A stretch of 64,000 nucleotides of DNA from Izhakiella australiensis. Its GTDB lineage: Bacteria; Pseudomonadota; Gammaproteobacteria; Enterobacterales; Enterobacteriaceae. Below the pieces are notes generated by a model. That model made no database searches and was not told the origin of the DNA. It worked only from the letters and a program-made list of their open reading frames with translations. The translations under genes were made by a program, and so were the position numbers. The DNA is taken from assembly GCF_002006995.1 (NCBI RefSeq), contig NZ_MRUL01000001.1, positions 310,001 through 374,000 on the forward strand, read 5' to 3'. Every line of letters starts with the position of its first letter. The stretch's first letter is position 1. Of the stretch, positions 17,455 to 26,824 are shown piece after piece.

Positions 17455-18720
17455 TCATGCCGAAACTGACCAGTTTCCCAGAATAATTAGCGTTCCCTGA
17501 TGCTCAAGTAACACCGCACCGCTGTCCGTTACGCGCAGCCAGCGCCCCTGGTCGTCCTGTAGACGGAAGCTGATGGTCGCCAGTTTCTGCTGGTGCTGCT
17601 CGGATTGCCAGTGGTCGGCCAGCCTGTGCTGATCTTCCGGATGCAACTGCATCAGCAGCCTTCTTTTATCGTTAAGGATTTGTGGATTAATGGCGGCAAG
17701 GCTTTGCGGTAGGTTATCCCAGCGCAGTTTGCCATTGCTAAGGTCGAGTTGATAGATGGCCTGCTGCTTGAGCTGTAAACCATTCTGCGTACTGTAGTGA
17801 CCGATATTGTGTGTTACCACGCGCAGAAAGACCAGCAGCAAGGCGGTGGCGGTCAGATAGCTCTGCACCAGCAGCAGCGGCTCGCCGCTGTGCATTCCGC
17901 GAAGAAAGAATGGACCTATGCCCTTATCGGTATAGTAGATGACGATCCCCGCGACCGTCAGCAGCGCAATGGACCCGCCCTGATTGCCCCAAAACAGCGT
18001 CAGAAACGCGGCAAGGATGATTGGAATGCCGGTGAAGGCGAAAATCAGGCTGTCATCATGGGTAATCATGTAGGAAATGCTAAATGCCCTTGCGCCGCCG
18101 TTGAAAACCCACAGCGTTAGCGCCGCCAGCAAAACCCAGATCGCGGCCCCCAGCGTCAGATTCTTCCATGAGGCCAGCAGCGTCGTACGCAGCTGGCTAT
18201 TAAGAAAGCCCAGGATCACCGTGGTTGCGAGGAAGATACCGGTGATATCCGCGACAAAACCGGTCCAGAAAACATCAGAAAAGGTATTCTTTCCTGCCAG
18301 CGAAAAGCCGATGCCAAACAGCAGCGCATCAAGAAAACTGATAATAATGGTGGCGCCAAACCACAGAGTAATAATATTAAGGTCATCGCCCGGTCGGGCG
18401 AAGCGCCTGACGATCCAGGCAATTAACAGCGAAGAAGGAAGCGCGAGAATGGCATACAACGTCTTGACGGGCAGGTCTTGCAGCGTTGGCTTATCCATCA
18501 GCAAGTTGAGTAGAATGAATAATACCGTCAGCACTGGCCACAAGCCCCAGCGGGCACGTAAAAAGGCAGCGGTAGCAACCCCTGCCGGGAACCAGACGAT
18601 AGAAATATGCATCTCGGGATCGTCAAACCTTAGCGACAGCACGCCGGAGAGGTAATAAATTAACATCCATACCGCTAGCGTCAGCAGACTGGGTATAAAG
18701 GTGGTTGCGGAGGGTCTCAT
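17455..18720 (-). CDS. MASE1 membrane sensor with C-terminal PAS-like domain, no output domain
   Basis: 421 aa. Residues 1-300 hold about eight to nine hydrophobic helices of MASE1 type (SIVWFPAGVATAAFLRARWG near the N-terminus). About residues 315-421 form a PAS-like domain (IYQLDLSNGKLRWDNLPQSL, then FRLQDDQGRWLRVTDSGAVL) where the protein ends. MASE1 proteins usually continue into GGDEF, EAL or histidine-kinase domains; none is here and no frame continues downstream. Probably passes its signal to a partner, perhaps the next gene. Confidence 0.75.
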   Translation of the reverse strand: MRPSATTFIPSLLTLAVWMLIYYLSGVLSLRFDDPEMHISIVWFPAGVATAAFLRARWGLWPVLTVLFILLNLLMDKPTLQDLPVKTLYAILALPSSLLIAWIVRRFARPGDDLNIITLWFGATIIISFLDALLFGIGFSLAGKNTFSDVFWTGFVADITGIFLATTVILGFLNSQLRTTLLASWKNLTLGAAIWVLLAALTLWVFNGGARAFSISYMITHDDSLIFAFTGIPIILAAFLTLFWGNQGGSIALLTVAGIVIYYTDKGIGPFFLRGMHSGEPLLLVQSYLTATALLLVFLRVVTHNIGHYSTQNGLQLKQQAIYQLDLSNGKLRWDNLPQSLAAINPQILNDKRRLLMQLHPEDQHRLADHWQSEQHQQKLATISFRLQDDQGRWLRVTDSGAVLLEHQGTLIILGNWSVSA

Positions 18721-19334
18721 GGCGTCATCTCAACGAATGTTGTCAAAAGCTGTCTGCGTTGCCTGAAACCAAAGTCACTTACAGCCGACCGGTTTTTAAA
18801 ATTCCAGGCGAATGGCGCAAGTATAACAACTTTTATCTGAAAACCGACAGTTGTCATCGTATCGCTGACTGCCAGTATTTACCTACCTCCCCAATAAAAA
18901 AACGGCCGATTTGCGGCGCAGATCGCACGCTTCGACTGAATGTCATAAGTTTATGGTCAAAAGTTAACCACCGGGCATAAATTAAATCAACTATCAATGA
19001 ATCCTGAATTGCGCGGATTTATCCCACATAAAGATTGTGGCTTTAAATGGGGGTGGTTAATATAATTGCTATTAAATAGCAGATTAATAAGTTTCCAGCT
19101 GGGTTTATGTTTTAACTTGCTGTTGCTCAACACGAAATAGCGCATGACGTTACGTGATGAAATCGTGTGGCTTTTATTTCTTTTTTAATCTCATCTTGTT
19201 TATTTTATTTTCTCACAAGGCAGTAAAAGATCTTGAGCGTAATCTTTGCTCAAATACTTCTGGTTGGTAGCGATTTTATTTACAGCGTTAACATGTTTTT
19301 ACCAGTATTTATTTTTTTGATTCAGGATAATCCT
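18721..19334. promoter_or_regulatory. 614-bp gene-free region upstream of the Ail-like gene
   Basis: No credible coding frame. AT-rich, with the perfect palindrome TGCTATTAAATAGCA at 19067-19081, which might be an operator. Serves as the divergent regulatory region between the MASE1 gene and the outer-membrane protein gene. Confidence 0.35.
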
Positions 19335-19895
19335 ATGAAAAAACTAGCTATTTCCGGGTTGTTTATCTCCCTGTTGGCCGGCGCTTTCCCTGCCCTAGCC
19401 AGTAATACCTTCTCCATTGGTTACGCGCAAAGCAAAGTGGCGAACTTTAAAAACATGCCGGGGGTTAATTTACAATACCGTTATGAGTGGGATTCGCCGC
19501 TGAGCATGCTGGCCTCTTTTACCGCCCTCGAAAATGATGGCGACAGCCAAACCAACTGGGGAAACTACCATTCAACCGACCGGGTGAAAGCGGAATACTA
19601 TTCGCTGATGGCTGGCCCGGCATACCGTCTTAATGACTATGTCAGCCTTTATGGGCTTGCGGGTATGTCACATGCGAATATGGCGCGTCATAACCATGAC
19701 AATTACAGTAATTTATCGCTGCAACAAATTGATTTTTCAGATAGCACCAATGCGTTCGCATATGGCGCCGGTATCATTATTAATCCGGTCAATTATCTGT
19801 CAGTCACTCTGGGGTACGAAGGTTCTCAGACGCGGGTTGAAGGGCAGCATCGTGGAGTAAACGGCGTTAATCTCGGCATTGGTTATCGTTTCTGA
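19335..19895 (+). CDS. Ail/OmpX/Lom-family outer-membrane protein
   Basis: 186 aa from ATG 19335 (AGGAT seven bases upstream); the frame is open upstream but those residues do not form a signal peptide. Signal peptide MKKLAISGLFISLLAGAFPA cut near ALAS, then an eight-stranded barrel with alternating aromatic strands and C-terminal NLGIGYRF ending in Phe. Relatives of Ail and OmpX act in adhesion, complement resistance or envelope stress. Loops around 85-95 and 115-140 are His/Asn-rich, suggesting surface exposure. Confidence 0.85.
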   Translation: MKKLAISGLFISLLAGAFPALASNTFSIGYAQSKVANFKNMPGVNLQYRYEWDSPLSMLASFTALENDGDSQTNWGNYHSTDRVKAEYYSLMAGPAYRLNDYVSLYGLAGMSHANMARHNHDNYSNLSLQQIDFSDSTNAFAYGAGIIINPVNYLSVTLGYEGSQTRVEGQHRGVNGVNLGIGYRF

Positions 19896-20282
19896 TTCGC
19901 GCATTTATGCCGGCAGCGGCGGGGTGAACGTCAGCCATCACCGGAGGGCGCTTTTGTTTTCCGGCAACTGAATGGCTAATCGCCCTGACGGATGGCCATG
20001 GGCAGGCGGTTATCTGACAGAAAAGACAGAAAAAAGCAGCCTCGTAAAGGTTATGTTTATCTTCACTCGCGCATACTATTCGCGCAAATATCCATCCATC
20101 GAGAGGAACACGTATGTTCAGTGCTACATCTGACGAGCCTCCATCGGGAAACGTCATTAAAGGCTGATTATTCCGAACACCCGGTAATGTGTAGGTAAGA
20201 ATAATCGGCGCTAAGTCGGTGCTCGTCTGCGAGCATGGGCAAATACCATTATTTAAACTTATACGCTTAATCGAGGTGTAGA
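19896..20282. other. Gene-free stretch between the Ail-like gene and the ABC locus
   Basis: About 390 bases. Short open frames exist on both strands but have neither family similarity nor good ribosome sites. I see no terminator with a clear U-tract and no recognised operator. Confidence 0.3.
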
Positions 20283-20516
20283 ATGTTCTGTATCGATTAT
20301 TTCTTCTCCTGCTATGTCGGGTCTCTGGTCATAAATCGCTCATCAAATGCACAGCCATTTGATAGTTCATATTACCGTAAACCCCAGGCTCCTAAGGGTT
20401 ATCCTACTTCAGCAAAAAAACGTAAGCTGTCTGTCATTTTCAACGCTTTCCTGAAAAGAATGGCGGAGAAACGTCATCAGCTTATTCTTGACGAAGTGGA
20501 TTCATTAATTCCCTGA
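20283..20516 (+). CDS. Small basic hypothetical protein
   Basis: 77 aa. ATG is preceded by GAGGTGTAGA, a plausible ribosome site. N-terminus Cys/Phe-rich and hydrophobic; C-terminal half basic and helix-like (KKRKLSVIFNAFLKRMAEKR). No family recognised. It lies 134 bases before the double-permease gene on the same strand and might be a leader or accessory protein of that system. It may also be spurious. Confidence 0.35.
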   Translation: MFCIDYFFSCYVGSLVINRSSNAQPFDSSYYRKPQAPKGYPTSAKKRKLSVIFNAFLKRMAEKRHQLILDEVDSLIP

Positions 20517-20650
20517 AAATCATTACGAACGGTTCGTCATCGTTTTTTTGATGGCGGACTGATTCGTTTTTATGCATCAGGCATTTATTCAGTTCTATTA
20601 CTGATGATAGTTCCTGCGCGCTGTATATTTTAATCTGGAGAGCGCCTTCA

Positions 20651-22369
20651 ATGCAGTCTATGCGCACAGAAAAAACAAATGTCAGGTTTAACCTGAATGA
20701 TATTATCGTTGCACTGATTCTCGGTTCAGCCATTGTTCTTTTTATTTATGGCTGGATGGGAATGCACGGTAATTTTAATGGCAGTACGCTCGCGCCGATA
20801 AGTCTCGATTATCACAATCTGCCTTATTATGCTTTACGAACCAGTATGCGTCTGGTGGTCGGCCTGTTTTTCTCCATGGTCTTCAGTATCGTATTTGGCG
20901 TGTTGGCCGCTAAGTTTGCTCCCATGCGGCGCGTTATTTTGCCGTTCGTAAACTTTATGGAATCCGTTCCTCTGGTTGGCTTTTTAACCTTTACTACCGC
21001 CTTCTTCCTCGGTCTCTATCCGCATAGCGTGATGGGGCTTGAAGGGCTGGCAATATTCGCCGTCTTCACCGGACAGGCCTGGAACATGATGCTGACGCTG
21101 TTTCAGACCATGCGCGTGGTACCTGCCGATCTGACCGAAGCCACCTATGCGTTTCGCTATAACGGCTGGCAGCGTTTCTGGCGGCTGGAGTTTATCTTCT
21201 CTTTTCCGGGATTGCTGTGGAATACCATGGTATCGCAGTCGGCGGCCTGGTTTGCTCTGATTGCTTCGGAGATGCTGACGATTGGCAATAACAGCGTTAA
21301 TCTGCCGGGCGTCGGCGCTTACATGGGACTGGCTCTGAATGAAGGCAACTCGCGGGCGGTGTTATACAGCATTGCCGCGCTGATCGTCACCATCGTGCTG
21401 TTTGACCAGCTGCTGTTCCGTCCGCTGGTGCGCTACGCCCATCAGTTTAAATATGAAGATATCTCAGAAAACCGCGAGCCAACTTCATGGTTTTACAACT
21501 GCATGCAGCGTTCACTTATCGGCTGCTTGCTGGGTCAGGTGGCCTCCGGGTTCGCACATTTCTGGCTGTTTGTCCTGCCGCGCGGCTGGTACAAGCTACG
21601 CTTGCACCGCCTGTTTGCCAGTCTGAGCGTGATGAACTGGCTGTGGTCAGGCATCTGGTATCTCGCACTGGCGGTCGTTTGTACTTACTACGCCCATGAA
21701 CTATGGCTGTTCGTTCCTAAGCAATATATGCCGAATTTACCTGAATGGATGGGGCTGACCGCCGCGCGGGTGATCGGCGCCATGCTGCTTAGCGTGATTA
21801 TCTTTACCCCGCTTGGCGTATGGATCGGTCTGCGTCCGAAGCTGGTCCGTTTTTTCCAGCCGATTATTCAGGTTATGGCAGCGGTGCCGGCAAATGTGTT
21901 CTATCCGCTGGTGGCTATGATGATCATTACCTTCCATCAGAGCCTTGATGACTGGACGCTGCCAATGATCATGCTGGGTACCCAGTGGTACGTACTGTTT
22001 AACGTCATTGCCGGTACCTCAATGATCCCAAGTCAGCTAACGGAAGCCAGCAAGGTTTTCCACGTTCGCGGGCTTATGTGGTGGACAAAATTTATTCTGC
22101 CAGCGGTTTTTCCTTCCATCGTAACCGGGGTTATCTCCGCGGCGGGCGGCGCCTGGAACACGGCTATTGCCGCCGAAGTGCTGAGCTGGGGCAGCGTGAC
22201 GCTGCATACCACCGGGCTGGGGGCATTTATCTCTGAGGCAACCTCTGCCGGTAAGAATCCGGAGCAGGCGCTGGGCTGCGTCGCCATGTGCTTCATGGTT
22301 GCCCTGTGCATCATTTTCGTCTGGACTCCGCTTTATCGCTTCGCGGAAAACCGCTACAGATTCGGCTGA
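20651..22369 (+). CDS. Double-length ABC transporter permease (NitT/TauT-like)
   Basis: 572 aa: two complete binding-protein-dependent permease domains in one chain, about 60-275 and 370-565. Each carries an EAA loop (EATYAFRYNGWQRFWRLEFI and EASKVFHVRGLMWWTKFILP) where the ATPase docks. The family includes nitrate, sulfonate and cyanate importers, normally built from two identical permeases; here they are fused. Ribosome site CTGGAG. Followed 33 bases later by its ATPase. No periplasmic binding protein gene is next to it. Confidence 0.85.
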   Translation: MQSMRTEKTNVRFNLNDIIVALILGSAIVLFIYGWMGMHGNFNGSTLAPISLDYHNLPYYALRTSMRLVVGLFFSMVFSIVFGVLAAKFAPMRRVILPFVNFMESVPLVGFLTFTTAFFLGLYPHSVMGLEGLAIFAVFTGQAWNMMLTLFQTMRVVPADLTEATYAFRYNGWQRFWRLEFIFSFPGLLWNTMVSQSAAWFALIASEMLTIGNNSVNLPGVGAYMGLALNEGNSRAVLYSIAALIVTIVLFDQLLFRPLVRYAHQFKYEDISENREPTSWFYNCMQRSLIGCLLGQVASGFAHFWLFVLPRGWYKLRLHRLFASLSVMNWLWSGIWYLALAVVCTYYAHELWLFVPKQYMPNLPEWMGLTAARVIGAMLLSVIIFTPLGVWIGLRPKLVRFFQPIIQVMAAVPANVFYPLVAMMIITFHQSLDDWTLPMIMLGTQWYVLFNVIAGTSMIPSQLTEASKVFHVRGLMWWTKFILPAVFPSIVTGVISAAGGAWNTAIAAEVLSWGSVTLHTTGLGAFISEATSAGKNPEQALGCVAMCFMVALCIIFVWTPLYRFAENRYRFG

Positions 22370-22402
22370 TTCGCCCGCTAAACCTATTTATTTGGAAAGA
22401 TT

Positions 22403-23185
22403 ATGAAAAAACGTCATCCGCTCGTCGAAATGAAGAATGTCTCTAAATCCTTTTGCAAAGGAAGCAAACAGAGCATTCCGGTGCTGGAACATATTAACTT
22501 TGAGGTGTACGACAATGAGGTCGTCTCTCTGCTGGGCCGCTCTGGTTCCGGTAAATCAACGCTGATCCGCATGATTTCGGGGCTGATCGATCCAGATTTT
22601 GGCTCGATAGTCTGTAATGATCTGCCGGTTAACGGTCCGTGCCGTGATACCAGCATGGTATTTCAAAGTTTTGCCCTGTTTCCCTGGCTGACGGTATTCA
22701 ACAACGTCGCTTTTGGCCTGCAGGCGGCCGGGCTTAACCGCGAAGAAATCGAACGCCGCACTATGCGCATGATCGAACTGATCGGCCTGACTGAGTATGC
22801 TAATGCCTACCCGAAAGAACTTTCCGGCGGTATGCGTCAGCGCGTCGGTTTTGCCCGTGCGCTGGCGATCGAACCAAAGTTGATGCTGCTGGATGAGCCA
22901 TTTTCAGCGCTGGATGTCTTTACCGGTCAGAAACTGCGTCAGGATCTGATGGATCTCTGGGAGCAGCGTAAAATTGCTACCCGCTCGATGATTCTGGTCA
23001 CCCACTCGGTGGAAGAGGCGGTCATGCTTTCCGACCGCGTCTGCCTGCTGACTAGCGATCCCGGCACTATTACGGATATCTTCACTATTGATATCCCGCG
23101 TGCAGAGCGTACTCGCGATAATACCCAGGCCTGGGTTAACCGCATCCGCGACACGCTTAACGAAAAAATCGCCATGACGGCCTGA
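22403..23185 (+). CDS. ABC transporter ATP-binding protein (NitT/TauT-like)
   Basis: 260 aa: Walker A GRSGSGKST at 45-53, Q-loop near 88, signature LSGGMRQR at 140-147, Walker B LMLLDEPFSALD at 160-171, and H-loop THSVEEA. It is close to the TauB/SsuB/NrtD group. It pairs with the fused permease to form an importer in the inner membrane. Substrate not deducible without the binding protein. Confidence 0.88.
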   Translation: MKKRHPLVEMKNVSKSFCKGSKQSIPVLEHINFEVYDNEVVSLLGRSGSGKSTLIRMISGLIDPDFGSIVCNDLPVNGPCRDTSMVFQSFALFPWLTVFNNVAFGLQAAGLNREEIERRTMRMIELIGLTEYANAYPKELSGGMRQRVGFARALAIEPKLMLLDEPFSALDVFTGQKLRQDLMDLWEQRKIATRSMILVTHSVEEAVMLSDRVCLLTSDPGTITDIFTIDIPRAERTRDNTQAWVNRIRDTLNEKIAMTA

Positions 23186-23198
23186 GTCTGGAAAAAGC

Positions 23199-23268
23199 GA
23201 GCCGCATATCACTGCGGCTCACCGATCCCCATAGCGCCCTGCGACAGTCATGTCGTGGGGCGCTTTGT
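23199..23268 (+). terminator. Double hairpin after the ABC ATPase gene
   Basis: GAGCCGCA/TGCGGCTC (23199-23206 with 23213-23220) is followed by a second stem AGCGCCC/GGGCGCT (23233-23239 with 23258-23264) and then TTTGTCTT. The second has the form of an intrinsic terminator for the preceding operon. Confidence 0.7.
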
Positions 23269-23404
23269 CTTATGCTTTTTGCACATTTTTAAATCAAAAA
23301 TTTAACAATGCACTTTAATGGGGCTTCATTATGGTGCGCTTACGATTGGCGGATTATTAACCTAAACGATAAATCAATGAGTTACATAATGGCATTAATC
23401 TTGC

Positions 23405-23443
23405 AGTCTCATTAAACAGAACTTTGTCCCATTATTTGAGACT
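23405..23443. promoter_or_regulatory. Candidate IclR-type operator before the OPT operon
   Basis: AGTCTCA (23405-23411) and its inverse TGAGACT (23437-23443) are 25 bases apart. The second arm overlaps the ribosome site of the IclR gene (ATG 23449). The position suits self-repression. Only the arms match; the interior is not symmetric. Confidence 0.4.
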
Positions 23444-23448
23444 AACTG

Positions 23449-24213
23449 ATGTCAATTTTGCAAACAACCGCCAGTATCCTGCAACTTATGGTCGAACTGC
23501 GCAGAGGGATCCGCATCAGCGACGTTATCAGCCATCTTGGTATGCCAAAAAGCACTGCCTCACGGGTAATGGGACAGCTCGAAACTTACGGTTACCTGGA
23601 AAAAGATGAAGTTCAGGGCACCTTTCTCCCCGGCCCGCTACTTCTTTCCGCATCGCATCTGGTAAGTCGTCAGCTTACCCTCAGTGACCACGTTGATGTG
23701 GCATTGCGTAGCCTGTGCGAACGCACCGGCTATACCGGGTATATCTCAATGCTGGATAACCAGGAAATTCTGGTGCTGCGCGTTATTCATGGTCGCCATG
23801 CTCTGCCGGCGGTGACCTGGCCCGGCTCGCGTTCTCCCGCGTGGGGCACCTCGACCGGCCGGGCGCTGCTGGCCCGCTTCAGCGATAGCCAGCTGCATGA
23901 TTTTTTTGCCAGCCCACGCGTCCTTTCTCAGCTCAGCGGCAGCCAGCAGAACGTCAGCGCGCTGGTGGCCGCGGTTGCGCTGGCGCGCGATACCGGCTAT
24001 GCCTCGGCGGTCAATGAATCTGTTACCGATACGGCTTCGGTCAGCTGTGCGGTTGGCGATGCTTCGAATAGCGAAGCGGTGGCGTTTTGTCTCTCCTTTC
24101 CGCAAACGCTTGCTACGGCGGAAGAATTGCAGCGCATCGCGCTGCTGCTAAAAGAAACAGCGATAAACATAGCCCGTAAAACGGGCGATACCTTAATAAA
24201 CCATCAATTTTAA
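23449..24213 (+). CDS. IclR-family regulator of the OPT peptide operon
   Basis: 254 aa. N-terminal winged helix (RISDVISHLGMPKSTASRVM, residues about 22-41), then the IclR effector domain (RLCERTGYTGYISMLDNQEI region and SPAWGTSTGRALLAR). First gene of the same-strand run IclR-OPT-DUF1177-AroM-PepE-racemase, 30 bases before the OPT gene. Likely a local repressor or activator that senses a product of peptide breakdown. Confidence 0.85.
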   Translation: MSILQTTASILQLMVELRRGIRISDVISHLGMPKSTASRVMGQLETYGYLEKDEVQGTFLPGPLLLSASHLVSRQLTLSDHVDVALRSLCERTGYTGYISMLDNQEILVLRVIHGRHALPAVTWPGSRSPAWGTSTGRALLARFSDSQLHDFFASPRVLSQLSGSQQNVSALVAAVALARDTGYASAVNESVTDTASVSCAVGDASNSEAVAFCLSFPQTLATAEELQRIALLLKETAINIARKTGDTLINHQF

Positions 24214-24243
24214 ATTTTAAGCGCCAATACCAGGAGAATAACC

Positions 24244-25863
24244 GTGAGCCAGATTGAACCTTCAGCAACGCCGCCCGATGCGGGCGAATCGCATCCGCGC
24301 GCTTTTGCTCCCGCCACGCTGTTAATGCTGCTGGCGCTAAGCGTTTTTGGCGCCATTATCGGCGTTCAGCTGCTGACCACCCTGGGGGTCACGCCGAACA
24401 CGGCGATTATTGGTGCGATGGTGGCAATGATCATCGCCCGCATTCCGCTGCAAAGCTTTGCCCGCTTTCGCTCCATTCATATTCAGAACCTGGCGCAGAG
24501 CGCCACCTCGGCGGCGACCTTTGGCGCGGCGAACTCCCTGTTACTGCCGATCGCCATTCCCTGGTTATTTGGCCGCCAGGACATGGTGATGCCCATGTTT
24601 ATCGGCGTTTCGCTGGCGATGCTGCTGGATGGCTGGCTGCTTTACCGTTTATTTAACACACGCATTTTTCCCGCCGAAGGGGCCTGGCCTCCGGGTATCG
24701 CCGCCGCCGAATCAATCAAAGCGGGCGACCAGGGCGGTCAGCAGGCGGCGCTGTTAGGCACCGGCATTGTGATTGGCGCGATCGGCTCATGGTTTAAATT
24801 CCCGATGGCGGCGCTGGGAACCGCTTTTATCGGCAATATCTGGGCGCTGGGAATGCTAGGGGTTGGTTTTTTACTCCGCGGTTATTCGCAGCCGCTGTTC
24901 GGCATCGACATTAACAAGCTGTTTATTCCGCACGGCGTCATGGCCGGTGCTGGCGTCGTGGCGCTGTTTCAAATCATCAGGCTGATCCGTCAGAGCAATA
25001 AACAGCAGCCTGCCGATGGGGCGTCATCTGAGGCTCTGGGCGCTGAGCAAAATGAGCAAATTGGTAAAACGATTCGCTTTGGCGCCTTCGGTTTTATCCT
25101 GATATCGATCTTCATTGCGCTTGCCAGCGGCCTGTATGCCCATCTTTCACTGCCATGGCTGATAGCCTTTATGTTTTACGCCGCCTTTGCCGCTTTCCTG
25201 CATGAAATGATCGTTGGCCTGGCGGCCATGCACTCCGGCTGGTTTCCGGCGTTCGCCGTCGCCCTGATTACCCTGCTTATTGGCCTGCTGATTGGTTTTC
25301 CACCGGAGGCGCTGGCCATGCTGTGCGGCTTCTCCGCCGCCACCGGGCCGGCATTCGCCGATATGGGGTATGACCTGAAAGCCGGCTGGATCCTGCGCGG
25401 TAAAGGTGAATATCAGCGTTTTGAACTGGAAGGCCGCCGTCAGCAGCTGCTTGCCGCCATGCTGGCTTTTGTGGTTGCCATGCCGGTGGTGCTGTTTATC
25501 TTCCGCGACTACTTTTCGCAGGGGCTGGTGCCGCCGGTCGCGAAAGTATATGTCGCCGCGATTAACGCCGGAGTCTCAATGGATATTGCCAAATCGCTGC
25601 TGATCTGGGCAATTCCGGGGGCCATTATTCAGCTGATCGGCGGTCCGGGCCGCCAGATGGGCGTGCTGCTGGCCACCGGCCTGCTGATCAATAACCCGCT
25701 GGCCGGTTGGGCGGTAATGATCGGTATCGCCATTCGCGCCACGGCGCTGCGCTTTGGTGGCGATCGGGTGCGCAACAAACTCGAAGTGCTGGCGGCAGGA
25801 CTTATTGCCGGCGATGCGCTATTCAGCTTTTTCAGTTCCGTCCTGCCGGGCGGCAAAAAGTAA
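24244..25863 (+). CDS. OPT-family oligopeptide transporter
   Basis: 539 aa, about 14 hydrophobic helices, GTG start with AGGAG upstream. Pattern of bacterial OPT/YSL proteins: IIGAMVAMIIARIP, a long SATSAATFGAANSLLLPIAI stretch, and PGIAAAESIKAGDQGG. OPT carriers import small peptides or metal-peptide chelates driven by protons. It heads a run of peptide- and amino-acid-related enzymes. The next gene starts 21 bases later. Confidence 0.88.
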   Translation: MSQIEPSATPPDAGESHPRAFAPATLLMLLALSVFGAIIGVQLLTTLGVTPNTAIIGAMVAMIIARIPLQSFARFRSIHIQNLAQSATSAATFGAANSLLLPIAIPWLFGRQDMVMPMFIGVSLAMLLDGWLLYRLFNTRIFPAEGAWPPGIAAAESIKAGDQGGQQAALLGTGIVIGAIGSWFKFPMAALGTAFIGNIWALGMLGVGFLLRGYSQPLFGIDINKLFIPHGVMAGAGVVALFQIIRLIRQSNKQQPADGASSEALGAEQNEQIGKTIRFGAFGFILISIFIALASGLYAHLSLPWLIAFMFYAAFAAFLHEMIVGLAAMHSGWFPAFAVALITLLIGLLIGFPPEALAMLCGFSAATGPAFADMGYDLKAGWILRGKGEYQRFELEGRRQQLLAAMLAFVVAMPVVLFIFRDYFSQGLVPPVAKVYVAAINAGVSMDIAKSLLIWAIPGAIIQLIGGPGRQMGVLLATGLLINNPLAGWAVMIGIAIRATALRFGGDRVRNKLEVLAAGLIAGDALFSFFSSVLPGGKK

Positions 25864-25884
25864 TCCAACACCAGGGAAATTAGT

Positions 25885-26823
25885 ATGAGCTTACAACAAA
25901 CATTACAGGTCTTTGAGTTACTCGACAGCGCTTATGCCAGCGGCGATAAAGTGAAAGCCCTGCTGGCCGAATACCGCGGACTTGAGGTCACGGTTAAGAC
26001 AGTCACCGGCGCCAAAGGCAGTACCGATTTCATCAAAATCGTCATCCCCGGCACGCACGGCAAGCGCAGCGGCGGCAGCGCGCCGACTCTTGGCATCGTT
26101 GGTCGCCTTGGCGGCATCGGCGCTCGCCCCGGCCGTATTGGATTAGTATCCGACGCCGATGGCGCGATCGCGGCGGTCGCCAGCGCGCTGAAACTGGCGG
26201 AAATGCAGCGCCAGGGCGACAGCCTGCCAGGTGATGTGATTGTCACCACCCACATCTGCCCGGACGCGCCGACGCGCCCCCATGAGCCGGTCGACTTTAT
26301 GGATTCGCCGGTTGAAACCGAAGACATGAACGAGCAGGAAGTCTCTGATGAAATGGATGCGGTGCTGTCGATCGATACCACTAAAGGCAATCGCATCATC
26401 AACCATAAAGGCTTTGCCATCTCCCCGACCGTCAAGCAGGGCTACATCCTGCGAGTTTCGGAAGATTTGCTGCGGGTGATGGAAATGACCACCGGCCAGC
26501 TGCCGGTTACCTTCCCTATTACCACTCAGGATATTACCCCTTACGGTAACGGCGTTTATCATCTGAACAGCATTCTGCAACCGTCGATCGCCACTGGCGC
26601 ACCGGTGGTCGGCGTGGCGATTACTGCCGTCGGCGTAGTACCCGGCTGCGGCACTGGCGCCAGCCATGAAACCGATATCGCGCTGGCCTGCAAATATGCG
26701 GTCGAAGTGGCGAAAGAGTTTACCCGTGGCACCGTTCAGTTCTACAACAAAGACGAATTCCAGCGTTTGCAGGATCTGTACGGTTCGCTGGCGCATCTGC
26801 AAAAACGCCAACCGGGAGTCTGA
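25885..26823 (+). CDS. DUF1177 protein, putative metal-dependent enzyme
   Basis: 312 aa, clear match to DUF1177. Contains conserved-looking His/Asp clusters: IVIPGTHGKRSGGSAPTLGI, VTTHICPDAPTRPHEPVDFM and NRIINHKGFAISPTVKQG, which resemble metal or substrate sites. No signal peptide. The function of DUF1177 is unknown; its repeated company with OPT transporters and AroM-like proteins suggests a peptide or amino-acid step. Its stop lies 1 base before the aroM-like start. Confidence 0.8.
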   Translation: MSLQQTLQVFELLDSAYASGDKVKALLAEYRGLEVTVKTVTGAKGSTDFIKIVIPGTHGKRSGGSAPTLGIVGRLGGIGARPGRIGLVSDADGAIAAVASALKLAEMQRQGDSLPGDVIVTTHICPDAPTRPHEPVDFMDSPVETEDMNEQEVSDEMDAVLSIDTTKGNRIINHKGFAISPTVKQGYILRVSEDLLRVMEMTTGQLPVTFPITTQDITPYGNGVYHLNSILQPSIATGAPVVGVAITAVGVVPGCGTGASHETDIALACKYAVEVAKEFTRGTVQFYNKDEFQRLQDLYGSLAHLQKRQPGV

Positions 26824-26824
26824 C

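Noticed and set aside
26666-26824. Longer AroM-like protein starting inside DUF1177
   Set aside because: The extra 53 codons are out of frame with DUF1177, show no AroM similarity, and ATG 26825 has a good ribosome site.
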